Translations under genes and position numbers: made by a program
Assembly: GCA_013146195.2 (NCBI GenBank)
Contig: CM028384.1
Location: forward strand, 78,836,728 to 78,900,727
Length of the DNA stretch: 64,000 nt
Source: Codonopsis lanceolata
Taxonomy: Eukaryota; Streptophyta; Magnoliopsida; Asterales; Campanulaceae
Direction: 5' to 3'
In this document: positions 44,902 to 54,216 of the stretch, piece by piece
How positions within the stretch are numbered: the stretch's first letter is position 1
Layout: each line of letters begins with the position of its first letter
The notes under the pieces: generated by a model
Databases searched by the model: none
Told to the model about the DNA's origin: nothing
What the model saw: the letters and a program-made list of their open reading frames with translations, nothing else

Positions 44902-45018
44902 TGAGGCGGGCGCCTCACTCATATCCAGGCGGGCGCCTGGACTTCTGGGAGCTGCTCATGCTCATTTTGCAATGCTCTCAACATTGCCTCCGGTGATCGA
45001 CGATGCGAGCGCATCGTC
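44902..45018. promoter_or_regulatory. three GC-rich palindromes in the solo LTR
   Basis: 44902-44917 TGAGGCGGGCGCCTCA, 44925-44940 CCAGGCGGGCGCCTGG (7 bp apart) and 44999-45018 GACGATGCGAGCGCATCGTC. Each has 7-9 bp arms and a 2-bp centre. They lie about 245-370 bp upstream of the TATA-like box. Confidence 0.8.
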
Positions 45019-45706
45019 TAGCCCTTGAACTAGGTCTAAACATGTCCTAAATGGTCCCAAACTCATGGGAAACCATTCTAAGGTCTAACCCAACTCAAAA
45101 ATAGTCGGAAACACACCCGAACAACATCCGGAACAACTCGGAGCGAAACCGGGAGGAGGTGCAACAACGTGCAACCGGAACGACGAATGAACTCGCAATC
45201 GAACGAGCAATGGAAGGAGACTTTTAAGGCAAGTCTAAGGACTAATTAAGAAGCTTAAATACTTCTAGAAAGTTGAATAACAACTAGGGAAATAAGAATT
45301 CCAAAGGAGAGACGATTACACGACTCAATCCCCGAACTACGCGATAGAGACGAGCACTATCTCCAAAGCTTCCAAATCATCGATAGACTTAAGGAACACC
45401 TCCAACTTGAAGTCTAATACATCTAAACATGTTAATCAATCATCATATAAAGGTCTAGGACCAAACCGAGGTCACGAACGCAAAACGCAAGCAAACCCTC
45501 AATCGCGTCGCATTCCGACTATCGTCGAGTCACGACTTGTGACTTTAGCAAGTCAACAACTATATGGAGTCTCTTAATAGTGCTTTGGTCTTAATGTGGT
45601 CTCTCATACACATCTAGACCCTCTCGCAAACCAAACATACAGTCGACAAAGGAAGAAGTGCAAGTATGGCACGCAAACCGAGCTAACGAAGAAGCGGGGT
45701 GTTACA

Positions 45707-45711
45707 GTTGT
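45707..45711. repeat. target-site duplication, right (GTTGT)
   Basis: Partner of 41683-41687. Confidence 0.9.
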
Positions 45712-45904
45712 ATTGGGAACTTCGTCTTCCTCCCAGATTAGATTCCAGACAGAGACGATTGGCTCCGACTGATGGTTATGAGGCTGTTCTTCGCCACGAT
45801 CAGTTCGAGGTTTTTTTTTTCTTTTGTGTCATAGAAATGAAATAAGAGTAGTGACGTCGTTGTAGATCTGAGAGTCATTGTTGGTTAGTAGTAGTGAGAA
45901 CTCA

Positions 45905-46223
45905 AGTGATAAAAATACATGCTATTTGGATTCGGGGTGTAGCAATCATATGTGTGGGAGCAAAGAATTATTTTCAAATTTGGATGAGTCTATTAGATCT
46001 TAGGTAAAAATTGGTAATAATGCAAAGTACCGGTGATGGGAAAAGGAAGGATCTCAATTTCATTGAAAGATGGTTCTAAAAAGTTTATCTCTGATGTTTA
46101 CTATGTTCCAAGTCTTCAGAAAAAATTATTGAGTATGGGGCAACTTTCAGAAAAGGGCTATGATATTAGAATTTTTAATGTAGTTTGTAGTATTGGCGAT
46201 GGGCAGAGAGGACTAATAACAAA
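45905..46223 (+). pseudogene. Copia protease region, left half of a split element
   Basis: Encodes CYLDSGCSNHMCGSKELFSN (the aspartic-protease active site is the DSG) and, after a one-base shift near 46028, GKGRISISLKDGSKKFISDV and VPSLQKKLLSMGQLSEKGY. Homology stops after GLITK at 46223. The continuation (GAG-pre-integrase domain) resumes at 57179 after 10.9 kb of inserted DNA. The 5' LTR and gag of this element are not present to the left; sequence before 45905 is unrelated. Confidence 0.85.
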
Positions 46224-46866
46224 AGCATCTCTCCAGCCGAATTAGTGTATTCCTTTGGAAACTTTTCCAGCACAAAATTCCCATTGATGAAGCTCTCACC
46301 TCTAAAGGGTTCTCTCTAGCCTCTAAATGTGCTTGCTGCCCTTTTGGATTCTCTGAAACATATTCTCATGTATTTCTTCACAGTTTTACTTCTTTTGAGG
46401 TTTGGAGATATTTCAGCAGTGCTTGCAACATCAAGACTCATAAGCTTTCTATCCCCCAAGCTTGTTTCTCCTGGTCGTTAGTTTTTAAGGCTAATGCTTC
46501 CCATTTTCTTCTTCCCTCTCTGATTCTCTGGCATTTATGGAAGCATCGAAATTGTGTGGTATTTGACAGCTCCATCCTTCCCGCAAGTCAAGTCATAAAA
46601 CGTATCAAGCAGGATCTCATAGCTCACTTGAAGGCTGCCAATTGTCTTGCTTGCATTCCTAGAACTTTAAAGTTGTTTTAATGGCTCCTGTTTTTTCTGT
46701 CCTTTCTTGTATGGCTTTAAGCCTTCTTTTTTTGAGGTTAGGCTCCTTTGTCGTCCCCTTTTTTGGGTAAGGCTGGTTGTCCCCCTTTGGTTTGTATTTC
46801 TCCTTTTATTTGATAAAATCTGCGCAGGTACCGCCCTGTTTCTCTAAAAAAATTAAATTAAAAAAG
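46224..46866 (+). mobile_element. 5'-truncated LINE-1 type element with A-rich tail
   Basis: The 3' end of a plant L1: the last part of ORF2, a short 3' UTR ending gcaggtaccgccctgtttct and an A-rich tail (46848-46865). It lies exactly between the left half of the Copia element and the truncated LTR of the Tekay element. Confidence 0.85.
46232..46681 (+). pseudogene. LINE ORF2 C-terminus (zinc-binding RT-associated domain)
   Basis: Open for about 150 codons: RISVFLWKLFQHKIPIDEAL, SKCACCPFGFSETYSHVFLH, FKANASHFLLPSLILWHLWK and a natural stop at 46679-46681. The C-x2-C ... H-x4-H pattern and the W-LW--RN motif identify the domain following the RT in plant L1 ORF2. The endonuclease and RT are missing, the usual result of incomplete reverse transcription. 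Confidence 0.85.
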
Positions 46867-47442
46867 CGATACACCAATAACTTCAACAAATGCGGAAGGG
46901 AAACATAAATATACAGTGGCACCCAAGCTAACAAGCTCAAAATAAATACAACCAAAGAGATAGTAAATCTCTCGATCCAAAAATTCGAAGCGCGTGACGC
47001 AACATTAGGCATACACAATAAAACACCCTGTCATGCAATTTATAGCAATTAACAAAACCAAGTCATCGGCGACGTTACACCCGGAACCCAACATTTAAAG
47101 TAAGTCTACAACTCTAGTCTAACATACTTAACGGCTAAAAGCATGCCAGAGAACAAACATAATAAACCAACCATCACATGGTTAACATAACTAAAATACG
47201 ATCATCACAAATATACAATTCACGACTAACACAAGTCGGCTCCCAAAAGATTAAGTACTAATCAACATAAGTACAAATATCACAAACACAATTAGACTTG
47301 CTACCCAATGTAAAGTTTACATAACTTCACTTTCCCAACCGTCCTTACCAAAAGAAAAGTACTAGATTACTAGGTAGCAACCTTGCAAAAGTTTCACCAA
47401 CTATACTTGATAATCACTTCGATCCGCTAGCGCGACTCGGAT

Positions 47443-48729
47443 CTAGGGAAAAACAATCAAACAAAACGGAGTAAGTCATAATGACTTAGTAAGTTACTAA
47501 TCATAACTTCCTGTCATGGCATCATGCTCAACAATAATAAATCATATTATTGGCATAATATAACATTTCATCAATATTCATGTCAAGGCATTCATGCTTA
47601 ACAATCTTAAATATCATGTTATCAACAAAGTATAACAATTTATTAAATCATCTCAACCATCATATCATATCATAGTCATGTAGCACGTTATTCACATATA
47701 AGTACTCGTGAGATAAATCACATAAAAGAGATATGATACCGTTACCATTTTTCCACCGTGTCGCTCCTGCAAAAACACATGCAAACCATATGTGTCCTCG
47801 ATACCCAAATCGTGGTATCGACGTCCCCGAGACATTCCCCACTCGAGTTCCATAGTTATTAAAGTCATGTTTTCATACTACAACTAATTAATTAAGATCA
47901 ACTACTTCCCCACCGTGGCCATCGATGGAGGGGTGTGTGCAAACCGGCACTATGATCCATCAAAATCATGAATCCCACAATTCATGAAGATGATACACCG
48001 TCCAACCACAGACTCAACAAACTAACTCCAACTGGACTTAAACTCAAGCACAAGTAACATATACTCATATGCTCAAACAAGTAGGCACGTACTCTACAAT
48101 CGACTAGCCATGCATTGGAATCATAACTAGCATATAAACACGTTAGAGATAATATTAAGACTCTAATATTCAAGTGTCCTTCATACACTTCTAAAATGCT
48201 CGGAGGCTTAACCTCCATCAAATATACCCCAAATTCCGTAGGACTTAAGCATATAGTTCCTTAAAGTCATACTAACCCAATGGTTGACTCCTTGAGTCAT
48301 TCCTAAAATTTTAAAAATTAGGGCATAGAAGCCCTTGGCCACAATACCCTCCTATGTACATAACTAACGTCAATGACTATATTCTCAAGGTCATTAAACC
48401 AACATAACCCCAACAAAAACCCCCAATTAGGAAATCATAGTACAAAAGTCATATTTCAAGCATATACACATTTTAGCAATTTTACTAACATGCTTTCAAT
48501 ACTTGAACATGCAAGATAAGATAGATTAACATACTTCTCTACTCATGAATAATATCCTAATCATGGTCTCTAACAAGTTCATCTAATCAAAAATCGTCAT
48601 TTAAGCATATAGAGAACATGGCATCTCTAAAAAGCCCTAATTGTACTCATTGACCTCAAATAGCACAAAGATTGTTTTCCCTAGGGTCAATGAGGCAAAA
48701 ATCAAATAGAAAGAGATGTAGTAACTTAC
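47443..48729 (-). other. putative LTR intron, copy 2 (3' LTR)
   Basis: Donor CAT|GTAAGTTAC at 48729 and acceptor GATTGTTTTTCCCTAG ending 47443 (minus). The 5' LTR has the same signals at 56168 and 54885. Length about 1.29 kb against 1.82 kb in copy 1; the difference is the tandem repeat. Confidence 0.4.
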
Positions 48730-49178
48730 ATGCAATCAACACTTCAACAACCAAAACGAATATCTAATCGGTGGAAAGTGTTCTCTTCAACCTCCTCTTC
48801 ACTTATATGGCTTGGATTGGGAAATGGATCTCTCAAACAATGGAATCCATGGAAGAACTCTCAAGAAACCCTAGGGAACTCTCTCAAGCTCCCAAGAAAT
48901 GCTCTCCACGTTTTTTTGAAAAGGATGACAATAAATGAAGGCTTAGTGGGTGTATTTGGGGTTCCCAAAGGCTAAAAGGTGAGTGGGACATGTGTCCAAT
49001 TGATGTGGAGGTATTCCCAAAACTAATGCCAACTAACCCACTTTAAAACATAATTAGATGGTTAGAATACAACAAGTGATAGTTAGGAAGGTTTAGGAAT
49101 GGTTTAGGATGGGTTTGGGTAGGACTAGGATAGCCAAAATTCGTCACAAAGCAAAACAGCCCGTCACAGGAAATGGCA

Positions 49179-49289
49179 CCATGCGGCCGCATGGCCCATT
49201 ATGCATGCGAGCGCAAGCTCTCCAGATACACTAGCCCAAGTTTCAGCTCACCTTACGGGGTCAAGGTCGAAACCCCTTGCGACCGCAAG
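49179..49289. promoter_or_regulatory. GC-rich palindrome cluster, 3' LTR of copy 2
   Basis: 49179-49194 CCATGCGGCCGCATGG (perfect), 49206-49215 TGCGAGCGCA, 49251-49266 CCTTACGGGGTCAAGG (degenerate) and 49276-49289 CTTGCGACCGCAAG. Two pairs, each ending in a CTCCAG-like word, as in the Athila LTR. Confidence 0.8.
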
Positions 49290-49751
49290 TCCTCCAGTGC
49301 ACGAAAGGTCTAGAAGTCAACCTAAAATGACCCCAAACTCATAACCAAAATACCCAAGGCTCAAACCTCACTCAAAGATGGTCTAGAACTCAAACAGAAC
49401 ACTCCCGAACAACACTCAAACAAGCCAAACAAAGAAGAACAACAACTAGAAGTCACCAACAATCGAATCGACGATGCAACATGCATTAAATCATCATTTA
49501 GATCATGTTAAGGATGTTATGAATAATATCTAACACTTACATATGTACATTCAACATATATAAACAAACCAAGTCTCAAAACATATCATGAAGAAAATAT
49601 GCATTCGAGCATAGAAATCGATGTCAACGAACAAGCTATTGAATCTAAGCATATGTATGAGCTAAGTAAACATACTTATGATGAACATGAATGTATGAAC
49701 TCAAGCATAATTCAAACAAGTAATAATCTAGGGTATTACATTCTCCCCTCC

Positions 49752-50318
49752 TTAAAGGAATGTAGCCCCTAAATTCATACCGTGATTATCAAACAAATGA
49801 TACTTCTCCCGCATCTCTAACTCTGTCTCCCAAGTTGCTTGCTCGATCTCATGATTTCTCCAAAGAACTTTAACCAACGGAATTGTCTTGTTCCTCAATA
49901 CTTGCTCCTTGGTGTCGAGTATTTTCACCGGTTGCTCAACATACGACAAATCAGACTGAAATGAAATCTCTTCATACGCAAGAACATGCGAATCATCCTT
50001 AAGATACTTCCGAAGCATAGATACATGAAATACGTTATGAATATCCGACAATGACGGCGGTAAAGCCACTTTATAAGCCAAACTCCCAACTCGTTCAAGA
50101 ATCTCAAAAGGTCCAACAAACCTCGGTGATAACTTTCCTTTCTTCCCAAATCTCTTAGTACCCCTTCTCGGCGATACTTTAAGAAACACGTAATCTCCAA
50201 CCTGAAATTCCAAATCTCTCCTTCGATTATCCGCATAACTCTTTTGTCGACTCTGAGCCGTAAGCAATCTATCCCGAATCAACTTCACACTCTCGGCCAA
50301 CTGTTGAACAATCTCCAA
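49752..50318 (-). pseudogene. Tekay integrase C-terminus with chromodomain-like tail
   Basis: 188 open codons: RLLTAQSRQKSYADNRRRDL, GDYVFLKVSPRRGTKRFGKK (GPY/F-type module with LSPRFVGPFEIL), HVSMLRKYLKDDSHVLAYEE, then VKILDTKEQVLRNKTIPLVK and VLWRNHEIEQATWETELEM. The last block is the degenerate chromodomain that guides integration of Tekay elements to heterochromatin. It is in the same frame as the upstream integrase, separated by one TGA at 50322-50324. Confidence 0.9.
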
Positions 50319-50321
50319 ACC

Positions 50322-51310
50322 TCATAGCTTTGCTTTTCCAACTTCATCCCAATATATAGGAGATCTACACTTCCGTCCATAAATTGCCTCATATGGTGCC
50401 ATCCCGATACTCGATTGGTAACTATTGTTGTATGCAAATTCCGCCAATGGAAGGTGTGCATCCCAACTCCCCTTAAACTCTACCGTACAAGCCCGTAACA
50501 TATCCTCAAGTATTTGTATCGTTCTCTCGGACTGTCTGTCTGTCTGAGGTTGAAAAGTTGTGCTAAAATTCAACTTAGTCCCCATAGCTTCCTACAAAGC
50601 TTGCCAAAACCTCGATGTAAACCTCGGATCCCTGTCTGAAACAATACTAACTGGAACCCCATGTAATCTGACAATCTCTTACACATACAATGCCACTAAC
50701 TGACTCAAGGAATAAGTCATCACAATCGGTATAAAATGAACTGATTTCGTTAGTCGATCAACAACAACCCAAATGACATCAAACCCTCTACGAGTACGTG
50801 GAAACCCTGAAACAAAATCCATCGTAACGTGCTCCCACTTCCACTCCGGAATATCCAATGGTTGCAACAATCCCGCGGGTCTTTGGTGTTCTGCCTTCAC
50901 CTATTGACAAGTTAGACACCTCGACACATAATCCGATATTTATCGCTTCATGCCATTCCACCAAAATTGCTTCTTCAAATCCCTATACATTTTCGTACTC
51001 CCCGGATGGATAGTATACCTTGCCTTGTGAGCTTCATCCAAAACAAGTCGCTTCACGTCCTCAACTGAAGGAACACAAACTCTTCCCTTGAAAGTCAAAA
51101 TCCCATCTTGATTTATCGCGAACTCATGCATCTCGTTCTCACTTAAACCCTCAATAATCTTTACTAACCTCGGATCCTTTCTTTGAGTCTCCGTAATCTT
51201 CACTAATAACACTGGAATAGCCCGAACACTAGCAAATAATATTCCATGATTAACCTCACTAGGATTCCAATCACAAACATCCTCCAACATTTTCCATTCC
51301 GAATCATCAA
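50322..51310 (-). pseudogene. Tekay integrase core
   Basis: One continuous frame with nonsense codons only. Zinc finger H-H (HKARYTIH) and C-C (CLTC); core WEHVTMDFVSGFPRTRRGFD (first aspartate), then SERTIQILEDMLRACTVEFK and LPLAEFAYNNSYQSSIGMAP. Stops interrupt at 50940-50942, about 50901, 50679, about 50588 and 50322. It is out of frame with the RT/RNase H because one G of a run near 51300 is missing; copy 1 retains it. Integration function is lost in this copy. Confidence 0.9.
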
Positions 51311-53250
51311 ACATGATAAATGAACTTTCCTACTCAAAGCATCAGCGACCACGTTCGCCTTCCCCGGATGATAAAATATCGTACAATCATGATCCTTCAA
51401 CTTCTCCATCCATCTTCGTTGTCTCATATTCAACTCCTTCTGCGAGAATAGATATTTCAAACTCTTGTGACCCGTAAAAATTATTTCAAACTTCGACCCA
51501 TACAAATAATGTTTCCACTTATGTAAAGCAAATATGATCGCTGCTAACTCGAGGTCATGCGTGGGATAATTCTGCTCATATGGAGATAACTTCCTCGAAG
51601 CATAAGCAATCACCTTACCATTCTGCATAAGAACACAACCCAATCTCTCTTTCGATGCATCACTATAAACCACAAAATTATCACCTCCGCTAGGCAACGC
51701 TAAAACTGGTGTCGTAGTGAACTTCTTCTTCAACTCTTGGAAACTATCTTCACACTTATTGCTCCAAACAAATGTTGTCTTCTTTTGGGTCAAATTCGTC
51801 ATTGGTGTAGCAATCTTTGAAAATCCCTCTATGAACCTCCGATAATACCCGGCTAAACCCAAGAAACTCCTAACTTCCGTAACTATAGTCGGTCTCCTCC
51901 AATTCATCACCGCTTCTACCTTAGAAGGATCTACCGCTATCCCGGTACTAGAAACAACGTGCCCCAAAAAGGAAACCTCCTCTAGACAAAAAGCACACTT
52001 GCTAAACTTGGCGTAGAGTTGCCTCTCCCGAAGAATCGATAAGACCATCCTCAAATGTTGTGCATGCTCTTCCCGAGACTTAGAATACACAAGAATGTCG
52101 TCGATGAAAACCACCACGAAACAATCGAGAAAACTATGGAACACCCGATTCAACAAGTCCATAAATACTGCTGGCGCATTAGTCAACCCGAAAGGCATTA
52201 CCATAAACTCATAGTGCCCATACCTCGTACGAAAAACAGTTTTCGGAACATCCTCGGCTCTAACCTTCAATTGATGATACCCGAACCTCAAATCAAGCTT
52301 AGCATAAACCACTAATCCCTGCAATTGATCAAACAAGTCATCTATATGCGGCAATGGATACTTGTTCTTGATCGTTACCTTATTTAACTCCCGGTAATCG
52401 ATACACAACCTAAGACTTCCATCCTTCTTCCTAACAAACAATACTGGCGCACCCCAAAGCAACACACTCGGCTTGATAAAGTCAATGTCAAGAAGCTCTT
52501 GCAATTGAACCTTTAATTCCTTCAACTCCATAGGTGCCATCCTATACAGCGTCTTCGATATTGGTGAAATCCTCGATAACAACTCAATACAAAACTCAAT
52601 CTCCCTATTCGGAGGCATCCCAAAATCCTTAGAGAAAACATCCGGAAATTCACTCATCACTGGCACATCTTCTAAATTGGAAGTAGAAACCTGTTTATCA
52701 ATCACACATGCAAGATACCCCGTACAACCATGCGACAATAACTTCCTAGCCTTAAGAGGAGAAATGACGCGCAAACCACTCGATGCATTATCACCCAAGA
52801 ACATAAATTTAGGAACACCCGACAAAGCAAAAGTAACTCTCTTACTATGGCAATCAACCAATGCATGATATGTACACACCCAATCCATGCCAAGTATCAC
52901 ATCGAAATCATGAAGTGGCAACACCACCAAATCCGCATGCAAAACATGTTCATCCACAAGTATATCACATGTTTTATAAACTTCTGAGGCCAATAAACAT
53001 TCCCCAAGCGGGGTAGACACTTCAAGCACGTAAGGCAAAGACTGAGGCAATACATACAATTTGTCAACAAAATGTAATGCAACATACGAATGCGATGATC
53101 CTGGATCTATAAGTACTCGAGCCTCACTACCAAAGATAGAAACGGTACCTCCAATAACTGCCGTAGACTCAGGCACTCCCCTCTGATCTAGAGCAAATAC
53201 ACGACCCTGCACCTTCGTCTTACCATCACTATCTCTCTTCGCCCCAACTG
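51300..53250 (-). CDS. Tekay protease, reverse transcriptase and RNase H
   Basis: A long open frame (first methionine at 53212). Protease: VLIDPGSSHSYV (DPGS is common in this lineage) and VILGMDWV. RT: LCIDYRELNKVTIKNKYPLP, MPFGLTNAPAVFMDLLNRVF, FIDDILVYSKS. RNase H: YSDASKERLGCVLMQNGKVI, THDLELAAIIFALHKWKHYL and HPGKANVVADALSRK. In RNase H the third acidic position reads FTGHKSL where the family has FTDHKSL, so catalysis should be impaired. The frame is lost after LSCLMIR through a one-base deletion near 51300. Everything upstream to the gag deletion junction is intact. Confidence 0.92.
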
Positions 53251-53256
53251 TCTAGA

Positions 53257-54099
53257 CTATGGAGAGAAACCCGAATTACCCATGGCACGATGCTCCTCGA
53301 TGTCCCTCTCAATCATGTAGGCTCTATTAACTGCCTTCCTATACTCCACAAACTGATGAGATAATAGCTGCCTCCTATACTCAGTTCTCAAACCCTTCAC
53401 AAATTTCTGCGTCCTCTTAGCTTCATCTGGAATCAGGTGTGTGCAATAGCGAGCTAACTCTGTGAACTTTGTTGAATACTGCGATATGGTCATACCTCCC
53501 TGTACTTGGTCAAGAAATTCATTCTCCCTCTTTTCTCGAACAACCTCAGGTACATACGAAGCTCTAAACTCCCGAACAAAGTTAGGCCATGTGTGGGGAA
53601 CTCTAAGCATGTCCCAACTCTCTCGAAGCACTTGCCACCAATGCTTCGCAGCACCCTCTAGCGTAAACACTGCCAAAACAACCTTTTGTTCATCATCACA
53701 CCTCAAAGGTGCAAATATCTTCTCTAGGTGCTCAATCCAAAACTCAGACTTCGAAGCATCCGGCTCCCCATCAAATTGTCTTGGTTTCAGTTTCACAAAC
53801 TTCTCAAGCATAAAATCCCCATGATGTCTAGGATCCTGTCCCAGTCTCTCAACTTGCGGTTCTGGTTGTGGCTTTGGCTGTGGTCCTTGTTGTGGTTCAA
53901 CTCTACCAAATCCCCTTTGGTTCATCTCATTCATCATAGTAAGCATACCTCTATACATAGTAGCCATAGCCTCAAATTACTCTTTCTCTGTCCGTAGCAG
54001 AGGAATATCATGTTGACGGTTCTCATTAGTATCTCTACCAACATCTACACCTCTACCTGCACCACCTCCAGTGCTAGTACCAGCTCTAGTATCCACCAT
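53257..54099 (-). pseudogene. Tekay gag with zinc knuckle deleted
   Basis: Starts at 54099 (MVDTRAGTSTGGGAGRGVDV), about 100 bp inside the primer site. A TAA at 53977-53979 replaces the glutamine codon in TEKEQFEAMA-type context. The gag core follows: WIEHLEKIFAPLRCDDEQKV, LEGAAKHWWQVLRESWDMLR, EFLDQVQGGMTISQYSTKF and YMIERDIEEHRAMG. After NSGFSP the usual CCHC zinc-knuckle region is absent: a stop follows and the protease region begins within about 20 bp in another frame. Without the knuckle, genome packaging should fail. Confidence 0.88.
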
Positions 54100-54202
54100 C
54101 TTAACCTACAATAACACTCAACGTTAAGATAGAACTATCACACAAAACCAACCCCCTAAGCAAAGGAACCTATCCCGGCCAATAGCTAAACTTATAAACA
54201 TA

Positions 54203-54214
54203 GCTCTAATACCA
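54203..54214 (-). other. primer binding site, initiator-Met tRNA type
   Basis: TGGTATTAGAGC on the minus strand, one mismatch from TGGTATCAGAGC, two bases from the LTR edge at 54217. Confidence 0.9.
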
Positions 54215-54216
54215 AT

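Larger units (their letters stand above)
41688..45706 (-). mobile_element. solo LTR of a Tekay-type Gypsy family (4019 bp)
   Basis: Plus-strand ends TGTGACAGCCCGACCCGG and GGGTGTTACA, flanked by a perfect GTTGT duplication. The termini and several internal blocks (tactcattgacctcaaatagc near 44345, aacttac donor complement) match the Tekay LTRs in this window, but overall it is a different, longer family. No internal region remains, so it arose by recombination between two LTRs. A TATA-like AAATATAA on minus lies at 44650-44657. Confidence 0.92.
46867..49740 (-). mobile_element. 3' LTR of Tekay copy 2, missing its terminal 92 bp
   Basis: Colinear with 54309-57178 and closely similar. The outer end that should read TGTGGTGACCTGACCC (plus) is absent; the LTR begins at a point equivalent to 54309, next to the LINE A-tail. 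Confidence 0.92.
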
